A stretch of 64,000 nucleotides of DNA from Paulownia fortunei (GCA_019321725.1 JAGSPU010001667.1:186001-250000); one strand, 5' to 3'; shown: positions 37,591 to 52,160, counted from the stretch's first letter. Notes: a model not told the origin generated them from the sequence alone. Numbers and translations: made by a program.

Positions 37591-40500
37591 ATGAGTTCTG
37601 GTGGTAAGAGCCGAGGAAAAAAAGAGGAGGGGGAGTATGAGAAGCCCGGCAGGAGTTCCGTTGAAGTAGTTTCATCCAAGGGATCAATCACTGCCCCGGT
37701 GGATTTATGCATTGATGATAGAGTGCTTGTAGACCCAAAATCCCTTTTCATTGGGTCAAAAATTGGTGAGGGAGCTCATGGTAAAGTTTATCAAGGAAGG
37801 TCTGTTTGTTATTCTTGGCTCATAATATTGTTTTCAAGTTTCATATTATTTTTGTATTAATTATTGAGTTAATTGAGCAAAATGCAAACGTTGAAACTTC
37901 GTATGTGTTTTATGCTGCATGGAATTGATGTGATTGTGTAAATTAAGTGGTATTTACTTGGCAATAATGATTTGTTACATAAGGAAGTGGAATAATAGGT
38001 TGTGATGTGAAAGGAAAGAAAAAATTGATATAATACAAACAATTATGGATCACGATGGTACATCTTAATGAGCACTGTCCTTCTTCATCTGGTGCTTAAC
38101 CATATCCAACTACAAATTTCTTTCATATTTTCCATTTTATTCTATTTTCATTGAAGCACTCGTATTGTGGGTTTATATTACAACTTAGTACTGTTCCATT
38201 TGTTGAATTTCTTGATGTGCTTGTATGTTACTTAAAATGTACACTCGTTTCTTGTTTATAGTGCACATGGAATTTATGCATCATGTCTTATGCATCATGC
38301 TTACCTCATTTATTCTGTTTGATTTTCAGTTCCTGTATTAGTTATTTGAACAGTAATACCACCTTTTTTTACAGGTATGGCGACCGTATTGTTGCCATTA
38401 AAGTTCTTAACTGTGGCAATACATCAGAAGAAAGAACTGTCCTTGAGAGTCGTTTTATTCGGGAAGTGACAATGATGTCTAAAGTAAAGCATGAGAACCT
38501 TGTCAAGGTGAGACTGCATGATAAAGTGTGTTCTTTTTATTTAAATGTGGCTTTTTTTTTTTTTTTCTATTTTGAAATCAGTAATATTGCAAGAATTCTT
38601 CTTTTCTTCCTCTCCTTCAAACTGCAAGTATCAAACTGTTAGACTTTTCCCATCTTTAATCTTGTTTTACTTAACGTGATACAAATTTCCTCTGCAGTTT
38701 ATTGGAGCTTGTAAAGATCCTTTAATGGTGATTGTTACTGAGTTGTTGCCCGGGATGTCACTTCGGAAGTATCTAGGCAGCTTGCGTCCTAAGCAGTTGG
38801 ATCTGCCCGTGGCATTAAATTTTGCTCTTGATATTGCTCGAGCCATGGATTGTTTACATGCAAATGGGATTATACATAGAGACTTAAAACCTGGTATTGT
38901 CGCATGCTGAGCTGTATAAGAATTTAGTGTAATTTTTAACGAGCTAACGACAATACATACTCCATTCTTCTGTTTCCAGGGTTAGCATTTTTAGTATCCT
39001 CAATATTCTTCCAAAGTTGATTCTTTTTCACAAGTCATGAAAATTTAGATTCTTGTGTTTGTCATTATCTTCCTCGTTAAATTCTACAAAATGTCTAGCT
39101 TTGTCTTTGTCCCATTGTTTAGTCTTTTTTATAGTTCTTTTGGTTTTTAAGACTTTCATAAGTTTTTTCCAGATAAAATTATGTTTATGTTACAAGATGA
39201 ACCAGTGTGTGTGCTATTGTGTGTCTTTTCTTTTTTTCGTTAAAATTCCGCATAGCTGAATTTGGGACTTTTTTGTACTTTTGACTGACAAGAAATACAC
39301 CTGAAACCCTATGGTGCAGACAACTTGCTACTTACGGCGAATCAGAAGTCTGTGAAGCTTGCAGATTTTGGTCTTGCGAGAGAAGAATCTGTCACTGAAA
39401 TGATGACTGCAGAAACCGGGACGTACCGCTGGATGGCACCTGAGGTTCACAATTTTTGTTTTTTATTAGTCAATGACAAATTTTTCACCTGATTCATTTC
39501 CCTCTGTTTTACTGAATATTTTTCTCGTTCTTATTCTCTGTCTCTTCTTTTTCTCATGCTTTTCAGTGTAATAGTCCTTACTTCTAGGTGATTGTAAACC
39601 ACAAACAGAAATTGAATGAATAAATTTTCTAGAGATATATTTTAAGTTCATAAATGTATTCCAAGACCTGCTTATGAAATTTCCTAACTAAAGATTTTGG
39701 ATGGAACTCCGCAGTTGTACAGTACTGTGACACTTCGTCAGGGGAGAAGAAGCACTACAATAACAAAGTTGATGTTTACAGTTTTGGCATTGTCCTCTGG
39801 GAATTGCTGACGAATCGCATGCCATTTGAGGGAATGTCAAATTTGCAGGCTGCTTATGCTGCTGCTTTTAAGGTGCAGAAATGAGTAAACTCTTTCAATG
39901 GATAACATACTTGTCAGTTTTTGTTTTTGAACGTGGCGCCACACTACAATATATAGAGCTATGCCTTATTTTAAAAATCTTGAAGTAGTAATTGAAACAG
40001 GCAGTAAAAAGCAATTTCAATACTTAAAAGTAGCCTGAAAGAATGAAAACTAAACTCATGGAAACCAGAAATTTTGTGTTAATAAAAAAGTCCAAGTGCA
40101 GAGCTGAAATGTTTGTCTAACTTTGTGGCTTGACTTATTTATAACTCAGTCTGGATTGCTAATGCATTATTAAGTGTATGCCTTTATACTTGGATATGCC
40201 AATCTATTGTTGATAGACCTGAGTACTTATCCTTGCAACAACTGGTCATGTTCTTATTTATGCATGCTTGCAAGATTGTCCTAACTTGGTTTGTGCCTAG
40301 TTTATCATACTCTTTTAGAGTGGAACTATTTAGTTTCAATAACGAGGTACTGAATTCCGTTACTTTTCAGCACCAGTTTGGAAACTTACCTTCAATAAAG
40401 CATTGGGAAGTTCAATAGTTTACCTGTTAATTTTAAGGAATCCATATTAAAATAGTTTATTGCACCAATTAGGAGAAAAAATCTTACAGATTGGCTAGAT

Positions 40501-41713
40501 GGCTACTCACCCCAATGCCATGTATAAGTAATAGCATGCCCATTGTGGTTTTTCAGAATTCCAGCATGATAGTAGGTGTTAATGAATCAAGTTGAGCCAA
40601 ACAATACATTCAACCTTATTTTGAATTTCTTAACGAGCTTAAGATGTTTGATGTTGGTTTGATTTCTAAAAAGCATGATAACAGTTGAGCTCAAGTATCT
40701 TGATGTTGTTGTACAATGTATTACTATTTCTTAGTTTAAAGGTATGTGTAAAAAAGCATACTGGTCCCTCCATTCATGTTAAGCTATGAGGTGAAAACTT
40801 GAGAACATGAAATCATGTGCTAGCTTTGTCAGGGATTTACAAACCCAATGGGATTCTGTCTTATTTGCTAGCTTGTATTGCTAAAAATGTGGTGGGCATA
40901 TTTCAGCTTCCCTGCAATGTGATTTGGGGATATATTGACTTGTAATTTGGGTGAGGGATGATTTAAATCAAGTTTGTACTAAATTCCAGGTTATAACTAG
41001 TGTCTAATTTTCATTACCATTCCTTACCCAAAAAAGTTCAATACCTGGATTACAGTCTGCACTGGATCTTCATTTGATGTCTAAAAAATGTGTTTTAACA
41101 GAAGGTTGGCTATTTCTACTGTGGAATTCTTTTGGTCTGTGGTTTCATTCTGCTATGTTGCTAAAGTAATTGGATATGCCTGATGCACCTTTACTTCTAT
41201 ATTTTGCTCCCCTTTCTGACATGTATACATCTCTTTTCTCATTAGTGAGAGATGATGTTTTCTTTGATCCTAATAGGCTGCACGTATCTGACTGAGATCA
41301 TCTGCAGTATATGGCAAGCTAGTTATGTCATTATGTTTAGTTGGGAAAATGCACTGAACTTGTTCATATGAAAAGTTTGACTCAAAAATAACAAACTAGT
41401 GTTGCATTCTCATTTGTAAATGCAGCAAGAGAGGCCTAGTCTTCCAGAAGACACACCACCTGAGCTTGCTTATATAATTCAGTCATGCTGGGTTGAAGAT
41501 CCTAATATGCGACCCAGCTTCAGCCAGATCATTCGGATGCTCAATGAATTTCTGTTCACACTCGGACCATCCTCACCATCTTTGCCAGAAACCAACTCCT
41601 CTGAGGCAGAATTGAGAAACAATGGTGCCATTATTGAGTTTTCTACCCGAGCAAAAGGGAAATTTGCTTTCCTTCGCCAACTTTTTGCTACAAAGAAGGC
41701 CATAAACTCGTAG
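37591..41713 (+). CDS. Raf-like Ser/Thr protein kinase, ATN1 type, six exons
   Basis: Exons: 37591-37799, 38375-38507, 38698-38893, 39320-39444, 39715-39872 (or 39723-39872), 41426-41713; all GT-AG. About 366 residues. Kinase landmarks: Gly-loop GEGAHG (59-64), VAIK with Lys79, helix-C Glu100, gatekeeper Thr128, HRDLKP with Asp176, DFG Asp195, activation segment [10 protein letters not shown] (about 212-221), and [12 protein letters not shown]. The domain is followed by only about 50 residues with a basic end. This is the compact C-group Raf-like MAPKKK layout (ATN1 and relatives), soluble, with dual-specificity-like sequence and unknown target. Exon 5 is one base short: the family reading [17 protein letters not shown] breaks after RQG because a G run at 39741-39744 has four bases. 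An acceptor 8 bases later (TTGTACAG|TAC) restores the frame but replaces LYSTVTLRQ with a different short stretch. Start at 37591 is the first ATG in frame with the domain. Confidence 0.9.
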
Positions 41714-43336
41714 TGACGGTAATTTTGATCAGTTTTTTTTTTTGCTTGCCAAGTTCGAGAAAAGTGATACAGTAGGTTACATGTTTGAAGAAGTGGTTCA
41801 TGCTGTTCACTTCTGTCAAATCTGATGAACACTATTGGATAGAAATGATGTTGATTCTGAAAATTTGTAAAATCAAGTAGAAAAAGTAAATTAGTCGACC
41901 TCATGGTAGAACCTGTATAAATCTATTTACTTGACAATATTTTCTCTTCTGGAGAATCTTTTAAAAATCCGGGAGGTAACATTATCTTCCATGATTTTGT
42001 CAAATTGGCCGGTACTAGAGCTGTTAAACTGGATGGAAATTTTAATCCTGTAAACTTGTCCAGATGCCTCGATAATTTTGGTAGTTATTTACTCAAACTG
42101 GACGAATACCAGATTGTGATAACGGGGTTTTAAATGTTGCTGCACTTGAAACTGGAGGGAATGCCTATGAATGAATGATTTGATTGTGCATTACTCCTCA
42201 TCCCTACCATCACTGTCCCTTGTGTGTTGGTGTGAGGTTAAAGATATGGGCTGTCCTATGGCCATTTTCCTCATTGCATCTCTCAGTGGCTACTTTCTGG
42301 AGTCATTGAATTTGTTTACGTTCGCATTATCTTTTCTGGGAATAAGCAAAGGGGAAAAGCATTGACTTCACATTGCGGTATTTTTTTTATTGCTCTGTTG
42401 ATTCTGATTTTGCTCATCCAACTGCTATACTTTGGGATGAAACAAAGTAATAGAGTGATTAACATAATAACTATCAAAAATTAATTGGTCGCATTCGCAA
42501 CAATCAATTTTTTTATTTTTTTTTTAAATTATCAAGCGTTAAAGTTCAGATTTTCTTTTGACTTGCTTATATGGCGTCCCCCGATTTAACTACATTCTGA
42601 GGCGCTTATGGGTAAAATACTAAACAAAAAATATTTTCTTGATTTTCCTAAATATTTATGAGAAAAATATTGGTTTTTTCAGGTCGAACTAAAGTCACAT
42701 AAACTATAAATATTATAGCATTGATTTCTAACCCTTTTAAGTAATTATTTTGTTTTTAAATAAATGCATCCTATATTATCGATAGAATATGTTCTATTTT
42801 ATTTAATGAAAAAAAAATCAAATTACGGGAATGGAGATTTGCGATTTATTTGTAGATTTGAACTAAAATTGTTGACACGTTTAGTTAAAAAAAAAACAAA
42901 CCGTGGTTTAGTTAAAAAAAAAGAAAAAAGGGAAGATATATCCTATAGAAGTTATAGTCGAAAATTGTAGAAAGATATATTGTAGGATTTTAATGATATA
43001 TTATAAACTCATAGAAGAAATTAATTGTGCTGATTTTTTTTTTTTTTGTTTAATTATAGATTGAGTTAAAAAAGAACAAGAATTGGTGACACTGCAAAAT
43101 TCCCTAGTCATCAAAGTTTTGATTCTTAAGAACAAGAGTGGTACGTCATTTGAAGGCCATCTCAAAATCAAATTTTAGAGTGTGCACTAGTCGTCGGACT
43201 TTTTATCTTTTTCCTTTATAAAAAGAAATTCAAATTTTACATATGAAAACAAATTTCAAATTTCAAAAATCAGCCCACTTGCTTTGAAGCCTTAGATAAA
43301 ATAATCACAAATCAGACCGCAATCGACTTCACCATC

Positions 43337-43521
43337 AGTCAAAGTCAACTCACGTGCCCCTATCTTAACCGTTGGAAAATACATCATCGTAGGCAGCTGA
43401 AGGCAATGAACGGCCAAGATGCTGAAACAAAATATACAACAGAAAGAAACCACGTGTCCTTTCGTAGTAGAAATTTAGAAAATAAAGGCAGGTGAATTAA
43501 GTGAATGACTCAAGAGTCAAC
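43337..43521 (+). promoter_or_regulatory. W-box / G-box cluster upstream of the MACPF gene
   Basis: Three GTCAA cores (W-box TTGAC on the other strand) lie at 43338-43342, 43344-43348 and 43516-43520; two CACGTG G-boxes lie at 43351-43356 and 43451-43456. The first pair are only 6 bases apart. W-boxes bind WRKY factors and G-boxes bind bZIP/bHLH factors, which fits defence or hormone control. Function is inferred from motifs only. Confidence 0.5.
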
Positions 43522-43799
43522 GGCAAGTATAGTTCAAACAAAATTACAGAGTACAGGGAAAAAAAATATTTAGGCGTTGTTAGATACAGACGTGAATGTA
43601 TCTATCTATGTGCTTTTATACGTGGAGGGCAAGTGAAAAGACCTGGAAAAATCTGAGGAGAGAGGATTCAAGATCTAGGGGAAACTATACACTGTAGCTG
43701 GGCGCTTTTTCCGTTTCTGGGCTCAAATCTTTCTTGGTAATTTGTCAATAGTCAGCCTCGAAAGACCAGTTCTTTTTATGTTTTCTTTTGTCATTACTA

Positions 43800-43834
43800 G
43801 ATAGAGAGAGAGGAGAGAGAGGGAGAGAGAGATT
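43800..43834 (+). repeat. GA-rich leader tract
   Basis: Imperfect GA repeat about 310 bases before the MACPF start codon, probably in its 5' leader or core promoter. GAGA tracts are common near plant transcription starts. Confidence 0.6.
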
Positions 43835-44142
43835 GAATGATTTGCTATGAAGATTAAGCTTGATGATTATCTGATCTACAAGTTTGAAGCTGTAATTAAT
43901 GGTTGAATTACATGGTTTTTGTCTCCTGTTTTGCTGAAGCAAGAAATTTTCTGGGTCCTTTTCAAAGAAATTGAGGTTAAATTGGTTCTATCCTGGTAGA
44001 AAAATCAGGTTTTGATTGCTCAGATTGTTATTTTCCGTTTGGATTTAATTGGGATTCTTGGGTTTATATCAGATTCTACTGACGTATTGAGTTTGTTTAT
44101 CCTTTTCTCCCTCTTTTCGCGGAGGTGGGGGGATGTGATGAT

Positions 44143-47100
44143 ATGGGAGAAAATGCGGCAGCTTTGCACACAGCTATAAATTCAGTGCAGGCGTTGGGAA
44201 GGGGCTTTGATGTGAACTATGATACTAGGTTGCTTTATTGTAAAGGTGTGGCAGGGTCAAGAATTGTTGATATTGATGAAGAGCACACGAGGGATTTATA
44301 CTTGTCTGATGACTTAGTTGTGCCTAATGTTTCAAGGGACATCAAGAATTCGCAGGAGACAGGTGGTCGTGATGGCTTTGGTGTTTGCAGTTATAATGAG
44401 GTATGCTATTAGGTTTATATGGTTGAAGTTTCTATTAGTAGTTGAAAATACTATTCTAAGACTTGTGTTTTGATACCAATATCTTCTCTCTAATAATTTT
44501 TGCCGAGGATGTAATGCTGCTAACCTGCTGATCTGTTTACACTATTTTATATGTGTTTGAATTTTGATGTTCTAACATTCGGTATTTAGTATTGCGGTTT
44601 TGTAAGTGATGTGGTTAATACAATGGAGCATTTTCAACTTACTAGATTGTGCATCATTGTTGAGGTAGAGAAGATTACACACAATTTTCAGTTTCTCTTG
44701 TGTATACAGGTAGGCAGGGTGATGAAGGCAGCGCTATACTGGTCATTGAAAATAATTTGGACATAAAGTAACATTTAACATTTTATTTAAGCAATAACAG
44801 GTTATTTACTGGGTTCGGTCAAAGAGCTTAGTGCTTTGCTTGAATTATGACTGCCAATTGTTGCTCCAGTCCAAGAGTTAATGGAATGAAAGAAAACAAG
44901 AACTTTAATGTGGAGAGTAGATTGGGTCAAAGGAAAGACGGAAGATGGTGTTTCTCCCTTTTAAGAGTGTCAAATAGAAAGTGATATTGTTTTTCTATTG
45001 TTATATGAAAGGAGAATAAATGTTAAATGCAGTAACTGCTTCCTTTTTTGGATAAGAGACATTGTTGAGCTAGGAGAGAATTTAGTTTGGTGTCCTATGT
45101 TAATTAGGTAACATTTGCCAGAATATAAGGTGGCACATTTCATTGAAAGTTCTATTGCTTGTGAGAATGCAACTTGAAATAATTTCCTTCACCTTTTCTT
45201 TGATTTGGTGTAAACGTAGAATTCTTTGCACAGGACCAAAACCAGAAGGATTTATTTCAAGACAAATGTTGTGGAAGAACACTAAATCCTTTTGATTTCT
45301 AACCCTTGGGCCAGCATCCAACAAGATGTTTTATCTCTTCATTGTGAAACTATTTCCGCATGATGTCTGTGACTTTTTTTTGCTGCAATAGGTTCTGACA
45401 AATAAATTTTTCAAGTAAGACTCATGTATTCACTGGAACCATTTAATATCATTTGTGGGAATCACGAAATATTACCACTATTCTAGTAGGAGTTCTCCCT
45501 TTGCCCATTACTAAGACCAGGGGCCAAGTTTAATGTAAACTGAAGTTATGACTATAATAACCAACGATTCTTTTCTTTCTACAAGAATGTCAGTTTGTAT
45601 GTTCTTCGAGTATATTTTAGTGTCTGACTGCAACAACATGCATGTCCAACTTACTTAAATTCAATGATTAACACTTGCCTTCCCTTTTAGTTAAGGCTGA
45701 AGGGAGCAGTGGGGGTTTGGTGAAAAATAATGGGCCATTTACTTTTATGCTGTATGCTTGTAAAATGGTTAATATCCACCATAAGTAGATGGAGGGCAGT
45801 TCTCATTCTTTTCTAAAATCCGAGTTCGGTTGTTGAAACATTGTTTGAATGAATTTTTGTCTACACATTCTTTGCACTCTTTTTCTACTCATTCATCTGA
45901 TGAATAAAATAAAGATTTGCACTCACAAGATACAACTCAGTAAATCAATAAGGACGCTAGTTAATGTATAGTAGTTCATTGACACTTTAATTGCTTTTCC
46001 ATCCTGCATTCTGAGCTAATGCCAATTCTTTATAGTTTGTGAGTTTTCTTATGCATACTATGTGGAACATAACTACAGATGGTGGAATATTTCAACAAAA
46101 AGGCTAGTCTCTCAGGACATACTCCACTTGGTAGCTTCAATGCTGCATTCAGCTTTACCAGTTCTAGGCATGTAGATGCTGCTTCCACAAAGTCTCTTTG
46201 CATGGATGGGTTTTTCATTCCACTTGCTAAAATTCAGCTTGTCAATTCACCTATGGTTTTAAATGAAAATGTTAGAAGAGCAGTGCCAAAATCATGGGAC
46301 CCACCAGCCTTAGCGAGGTAGAAAATTTTAGTCATTTACATATACATTGTTCAGGATATTTAGCCTTATCTAATTGTTGTATTCTTAACAGCTTCATTGA
46401 AAACTTTGGTACACATGTTATTACATCTGTAACTATTGGCGGTAAAGATGTAATCTATGTCAAACAGCACCTGTCATCACCTCTCTCTATGGTGGAAATC
46501 AAGAATTATGTTCAAGATATTGGAAATCAAAGGTTCTCCAGCACAGAAGGCCTTACAAGTTCAGGCCTATTAAAATACAAGGATAAGGCTAGTTCCGTCT
46601 TATTTCTTCCTTGTTATGTCATAACTTTTTCTCCCTATTTTCTGGTCCAGCTTTTCTTTCATCTGTTAAGCAAACCAGAGTTGTGATCGTTTACTAACTT
46701 GCCATTCATTGTCTAAACTCTTTTTTCTTTTCTCCCTGTTGGAATTTTCCAGGGCAGCGATCCTTCTTTGTTCAACAGCCAAGGGATATACCCACAACCA
46801 GCTAGCGCACCTTACCTCTCTGGGAGTGGCAAAGAAGTATGTATAGTACATTGTCTCCCTGAAATAAGAATGATAGTTCCTCCCCCCACCCCACCCCCCT
46901 CCCTCTCCGTCCTCTTGAAGTCAATTCTGGTAGTGGAATTCGGCATATTTACTGCAAAATATTATCTAGGGGAATTGTGAAATTTTTCTTTGTTATTCAG
47001 TTCATGTGACATTGCAGTGGATGCTAATACATTGATCTTCTTAAACTGAAAAATAAAATAGCAAAATGTAGGACAACACACTTTGAAGATTTTTCTTGTC

Positions 47101-49161
47101 TTAATTGGAGATTTCTCAAAAACAATTTTTGAAAATTTAGCTATATTATGACATGCAATGCAGTTGTTGCCTTTTTTGACTGTCTGACATCATCCGCTCA
47201 AGGTGCTAGTGCAGTCCCAATTTGATATTGATGAAAGATGCTACAACAGATTAAGGGTTAGGCTTTTCCTTTTGGCCATTGTTGATTTTATGTTCTTCTA
47301 CATGTGGTTGACCATAATCAATCGGTGTGTGAAAAAATGTTCTTGAAGTCATTGTTCTGAGAATAAAATTTGGAAGATGATGACGACAGTGGGTAATCCC
47401 TAAAAAACTGGCTGCAGTTTGTGTTGGTGTGGCAATTAGTTTGGTCTGGTCTGCTTTCTGGTTTTTGAAATCTGAAGAACATCAGTTATATTGATCATTG
47501 TTCCAACCCGTTTTTGGATTATTAGTTTCTGGTATTAGCATAAGATGAGAATATACTTGCTGTTTTCAATAGAGTGGTTAAAGTGAACTCAATTTCATGG
47601 CTATTAGGTGAGTGATTGCTACAATTTCCACCTCGATTTTATCTTATTCTATCTGATGCAGGATGTTACCGTCATATTCCGAAGAAGGGGAGGGGATGAT
47701 CTGGAACAGAGCCACACTCAATGGGCAAAAACAGTCCGATCTTCTCCAGATGTCATTGAGATGTCATTCTTTCCGATTATAGAACTTCTTGATGGAGTTA
47801 GAGGAAAGGAGCATTTGACACGTGCCATTGCTCTCTACCTAGAGTGTAAGACATCTTTTTCTATTCTTCTTCCATTTGTATGAAATTGCAGCAATACAAC
47901 AATGATGATTTGGGGGTTTTGCTCCAATAATTACTGAAATCATATTGGATTAATTTGTGCAGATAAGCCTCAGATTGAAGAACTAAGATATTTCCTAGAA
48001 TTTCAGGTCCCTCGAATATGGGCCCCCATACAGAACAGGTTTCCTGGACAACCAAGAAAGGAACCTGTTTGCCCAGCATTGCAATTCAGCATGATGGGAC
48101 AAAAGCTATACGTAAGCCAAGAGCAAGTACGTGTTTATCTATTGATCATTATAACGGCTTTTACATGCTGACAGACTGCAACTGTTTAATAGTAGGCATT
48201 CTGTTTCATTTGATGATGGAACAAAAAAGTGGTAAATGCAGTCAAGTCTATGTTGTGTGTGTGCGGAATGTTGCCTGAGAAATTGAGATATAAACTGTCT
48301 AATGACCTTATTGTTTATCATTTTGGGTTGAATCATATATTTCAATTTGACAAGGTGCAGTTTTCGTTGGTGTTACCCTCAGGATACAGATCGCACGACC
48401 CATTCACGTTCAACTTTCCTGAACTAAAGCTTCAATAAAACTATTTTTAGACATGATCTAAAATTTATTCATTGGAAGTTATGTTTTGTATGTAGTTTTA
48501 TAATAGTAACTGAGCTTAACATCGAGTGCAGGTTTCAGTTGGACGGAAGCCCGTGACTGGCATGCGACTATGTCTTGAAGGATCTAAACAAAATCGGCTT
48601 AGTGTCCATCTTCAGCATTTGGCATCTCTTCCGAAGATCCTCCAGCCATACTGGGACACACATGTGGCAATAGGTGCTCCGAAGTGGCAGGGTCCTGAAG
48701 AACAGGACAGCAGATGGTTTGAGCCAGTGAAATGGAAAAAATTTTCCCATGTGAGCACCGCACCAATTGAGAACCCAGAAACCTTCATAGGCGATCTCAC
48801 TGGTGTGTACATAGTGACCGGAGCTCAGCTTGGGGTGTGGGATTTTGGTTCAAGAAACGTCCTGCATATGAAGCTTTTATATTCAAGGCTTCCGGGATGC
48901 ACAATACGCAGATCATTATGGGATCATGCTCCAAATGAAAAGACCAAAAAACAGAATTCTATGGGGAGTAGCCCTGATGACTCTAGTTCAAGTTCCGGGG
49001 AAGACTATGTGGGCAACAAGCTGGCGAAATTTGTTGACATGTCTGAAATGAGCAAGGGGCCACAAGATCCTCCTGGTCATTGGTTGGTCACAGGTGGGAA
49101 GCTTGGTGTAGAAAAAGGGAGAATTGTAGTGAGAGTGAAGTATTCATTGCTTAATTACTGA
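44143..49161 (+). CDS. CAD1: MACPF-domain protein, CAD1-like, seven exons
   Basis: Exons: 44143-44400, 46079-46317, 46392-46587, 46753-46836, 47662-47845, 47963-48126, 48532-49161; phases agree and give 584 residues. The protein has a membrane-attack-complex/perforin domain: DVNYDTRLLYCKG near the start, DAASTKSL, WDPPALASFIENFGTHVITS (signature FGTH near 171-174), TIGGKDVIYVKQ, then DVTVIFRRRGGDDLEQSH and the plant C-terminal part (GRKPVTGMRL, GAPKWQGPEEQDSRWFEP, GPQDPPGHWLVTGGKLGVEKG). This C-terminal pattern fits CAD1 better than its paralogue NSL1. In Arabidopsis CAD1 restrains salicylate-linked defence and cell death; the molecular action is not settled. There is no signal peptide. Exon 3 seems to end at a GC donor (AAG|GCTAGT). 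Exon 6 offers two donors 15 bases apart; the downstream one keeps the family sequence KLYVSQEQ|VSVG. Start: the first ATG in frame with the conserved region; a G-rich stretch precedes it. Confidence 0.92.
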
Positions 49162-50111
49162 GTTCACCTTTCACCTTTGTAGTGGTTTTGATGGTTGGTG
49201 TACAATGTACATGGGTCTTTGTTCATCGAGGGTATATTGAATTTGATGAAAAGTCAGAATTTTCTGAGATGGGATAAGGATGGTTTTTTTTTTTTTGGAT
49301 GCATAAAAACTTGTCTCCATATTCTTTAGAAGTCTTGTATCTTCTCTCTGAAGCAAGATTGAGTGTTGTATATTTAGTCGTGCAGATACAACAATTTGCT
49401 GTCTGGAAATATCCTGAACTTGAATTTCTCTCTCTTTTTGCACTTGAAAGTTAAAAAATATATAGAGATTCAATAGCTCAAAATCAAATATGAACATAAA
49501 CTATAACTGCGAGAAACTCGAGTAATTTGATAATATAGAATAAAGATAGGAGGGAGTAAGATATTTGAAGCAACGGATTGCATTCAATTAGAGATACTTT
49601 AATAAAAATTGTTACGGATAATTCTCAATTAGTAAGCTTTTACAATCTAATTATTATAACCACAAAGTGAAACAGCTACTGAAATTGTGCATAAGAAGTT
49701 AGGTGCAGTAAAACTTGCTTGACATTCCTCCTCACTTTTGGGGACCTATAATTTAAATTACACTTCCGAATTTGAATTTTATGCCTGCCTCATTATACAA
49801 TGTATTCTATCATTTTGAATTGTGTCTGCTGAGTTATATATATATATATATATAGGTATGTATGGAATTACTTGTCTTTGATATAAAGGAAAAGATTGTG
49901 ACTACCTAAACAAGATGGTTTATATACACAACAAAATCTATATAAATTACTTCTTCCATTTAAAATTGATTATACAGTTACGTAAAAGGCCCTGTGGCTC
50001 CTTCACATTCTATTTTTTTTTTTTCAAAAATAAAAGAAAAAAAAGTAAAGGGCATATTACTTGCCATAAATAGAGGCTATATAGTTCACAAAATATATGC
50101 TTCTTGTCAAA
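49162..50111. other. Convergent intergenic region (3' ends of two genes)
   Basis: No gene. It holds the 3' UTRs of the plus-strand MACPF gene and the minus-strand expansin gene, AT-rich DNA, and an AT tract at about 49836-49854. Confidence 0.6.
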
Positions 50112-51309
<1,198 letters not shown>

Positions 51310-51382
51310 TTTATGTGGAAAACGCTAGCCAGTACTGTAATGTGAGTGTCTTTATGTATTAGTGTGTGGTGAGTTGAAGTGC

Positions 51383-51391
51383 TATATATAA
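51383..51391 (-). promoter_or_regulatory. TATA box of the expansin gene
   Basis: A TATATATA run 74-82 bases upstream of the expansin start codon on the minus strand, the usual distance for a plant gene with a short leader. Confidence 0.55.
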
Positions 51392-52082
51392 AAGGTTAGG
51401 GCAGGTGAGGGTGGGACCATATTGAGATTACATGCTCTGATTTTATGTGGTTTTGAACAAAAAAGAAATTGTGAAATTAAACCTCAAAAATTATGCATGA
51501 CAAATCACCGGATCAACTACCCGGTTTGTTTCTTGGCTAGAGCAAAATTTAATTTTGTTTGGAAGATCCATTTCAAGTGATAGAAACTAAGATTGAGAGC
51601 TCAAAATCTAGAGTTTAAGTCACATCAGAATTTTGGATTTAGCCTAATTTTATTACTGTGTTAATTCCACGCTCTGATCATATCATACCCTTACTCTATG
51701 AATAATGATCACCGGATCAACTAAAGATTTTGCATGAACAAAGACACAAGCGGGTTGAAATTAAGCAGCCCAAAACTACAAAAAGAGAAGTTGAATTTAA
51801 TTGTATAAAGAAGCCATTGCACATGAAATTGTCCAGGATGGGGGGCCCTCCAACTCTCCATGGGTAGGACTTGGCTTTCATTGTTAATGGCCTGGCTTTT
51901 CTAACTGTTTAGTCGATAATAATGTCTAGGCAGTGCACACCTCCATTTTTTTATTTTTTATTTTTATTTTTGTTCCTATTTTTGCAAATAAAATAAAATT
52001 AAGACTTTTGAAAAAAAGCATGCATGGCCGGATTGTTACTTGGATTGGCACGAGTACTATTGACTACTGAATGCTAATAATT

Positions 52083-52109
52083 ATGTGTGTGTGTGTGTCT
52101 ATATATATC

Positions 52110-52159
<50 letters not shown>

Positions 52160-52160
52160 C
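52083..52160. repeat. Compound (GT)n(AT)n(AG)n microsatellite
   Basis: A GT run, two AT runs separated by CT, and an AG run of about 12 units in direct succession. Likely highly variable in length. Confidence 0.92.

Larger units (their letters stand above)
41714..44142. other. Intergenic: kinase 3' end and MACPF-gene promoter
   Basis: No gene supported. The first several hundred bases are probably the kinase 3' UTR (a 64-codon frame at 42171-42365 lacks similarity). AT-rich DNA follows, then a promoter-like region from about 43.3 kb with W-box and G-box motifs, then a GA-rich leader at 43800-43834. Confidence 0.55.

Noticed and set aside
48229..48438. 69-codon frame between MACPF exons 6 and 7
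   Set aside because: Intronic; exons 6 and 7 join exactly at a conserved family sequence without it.
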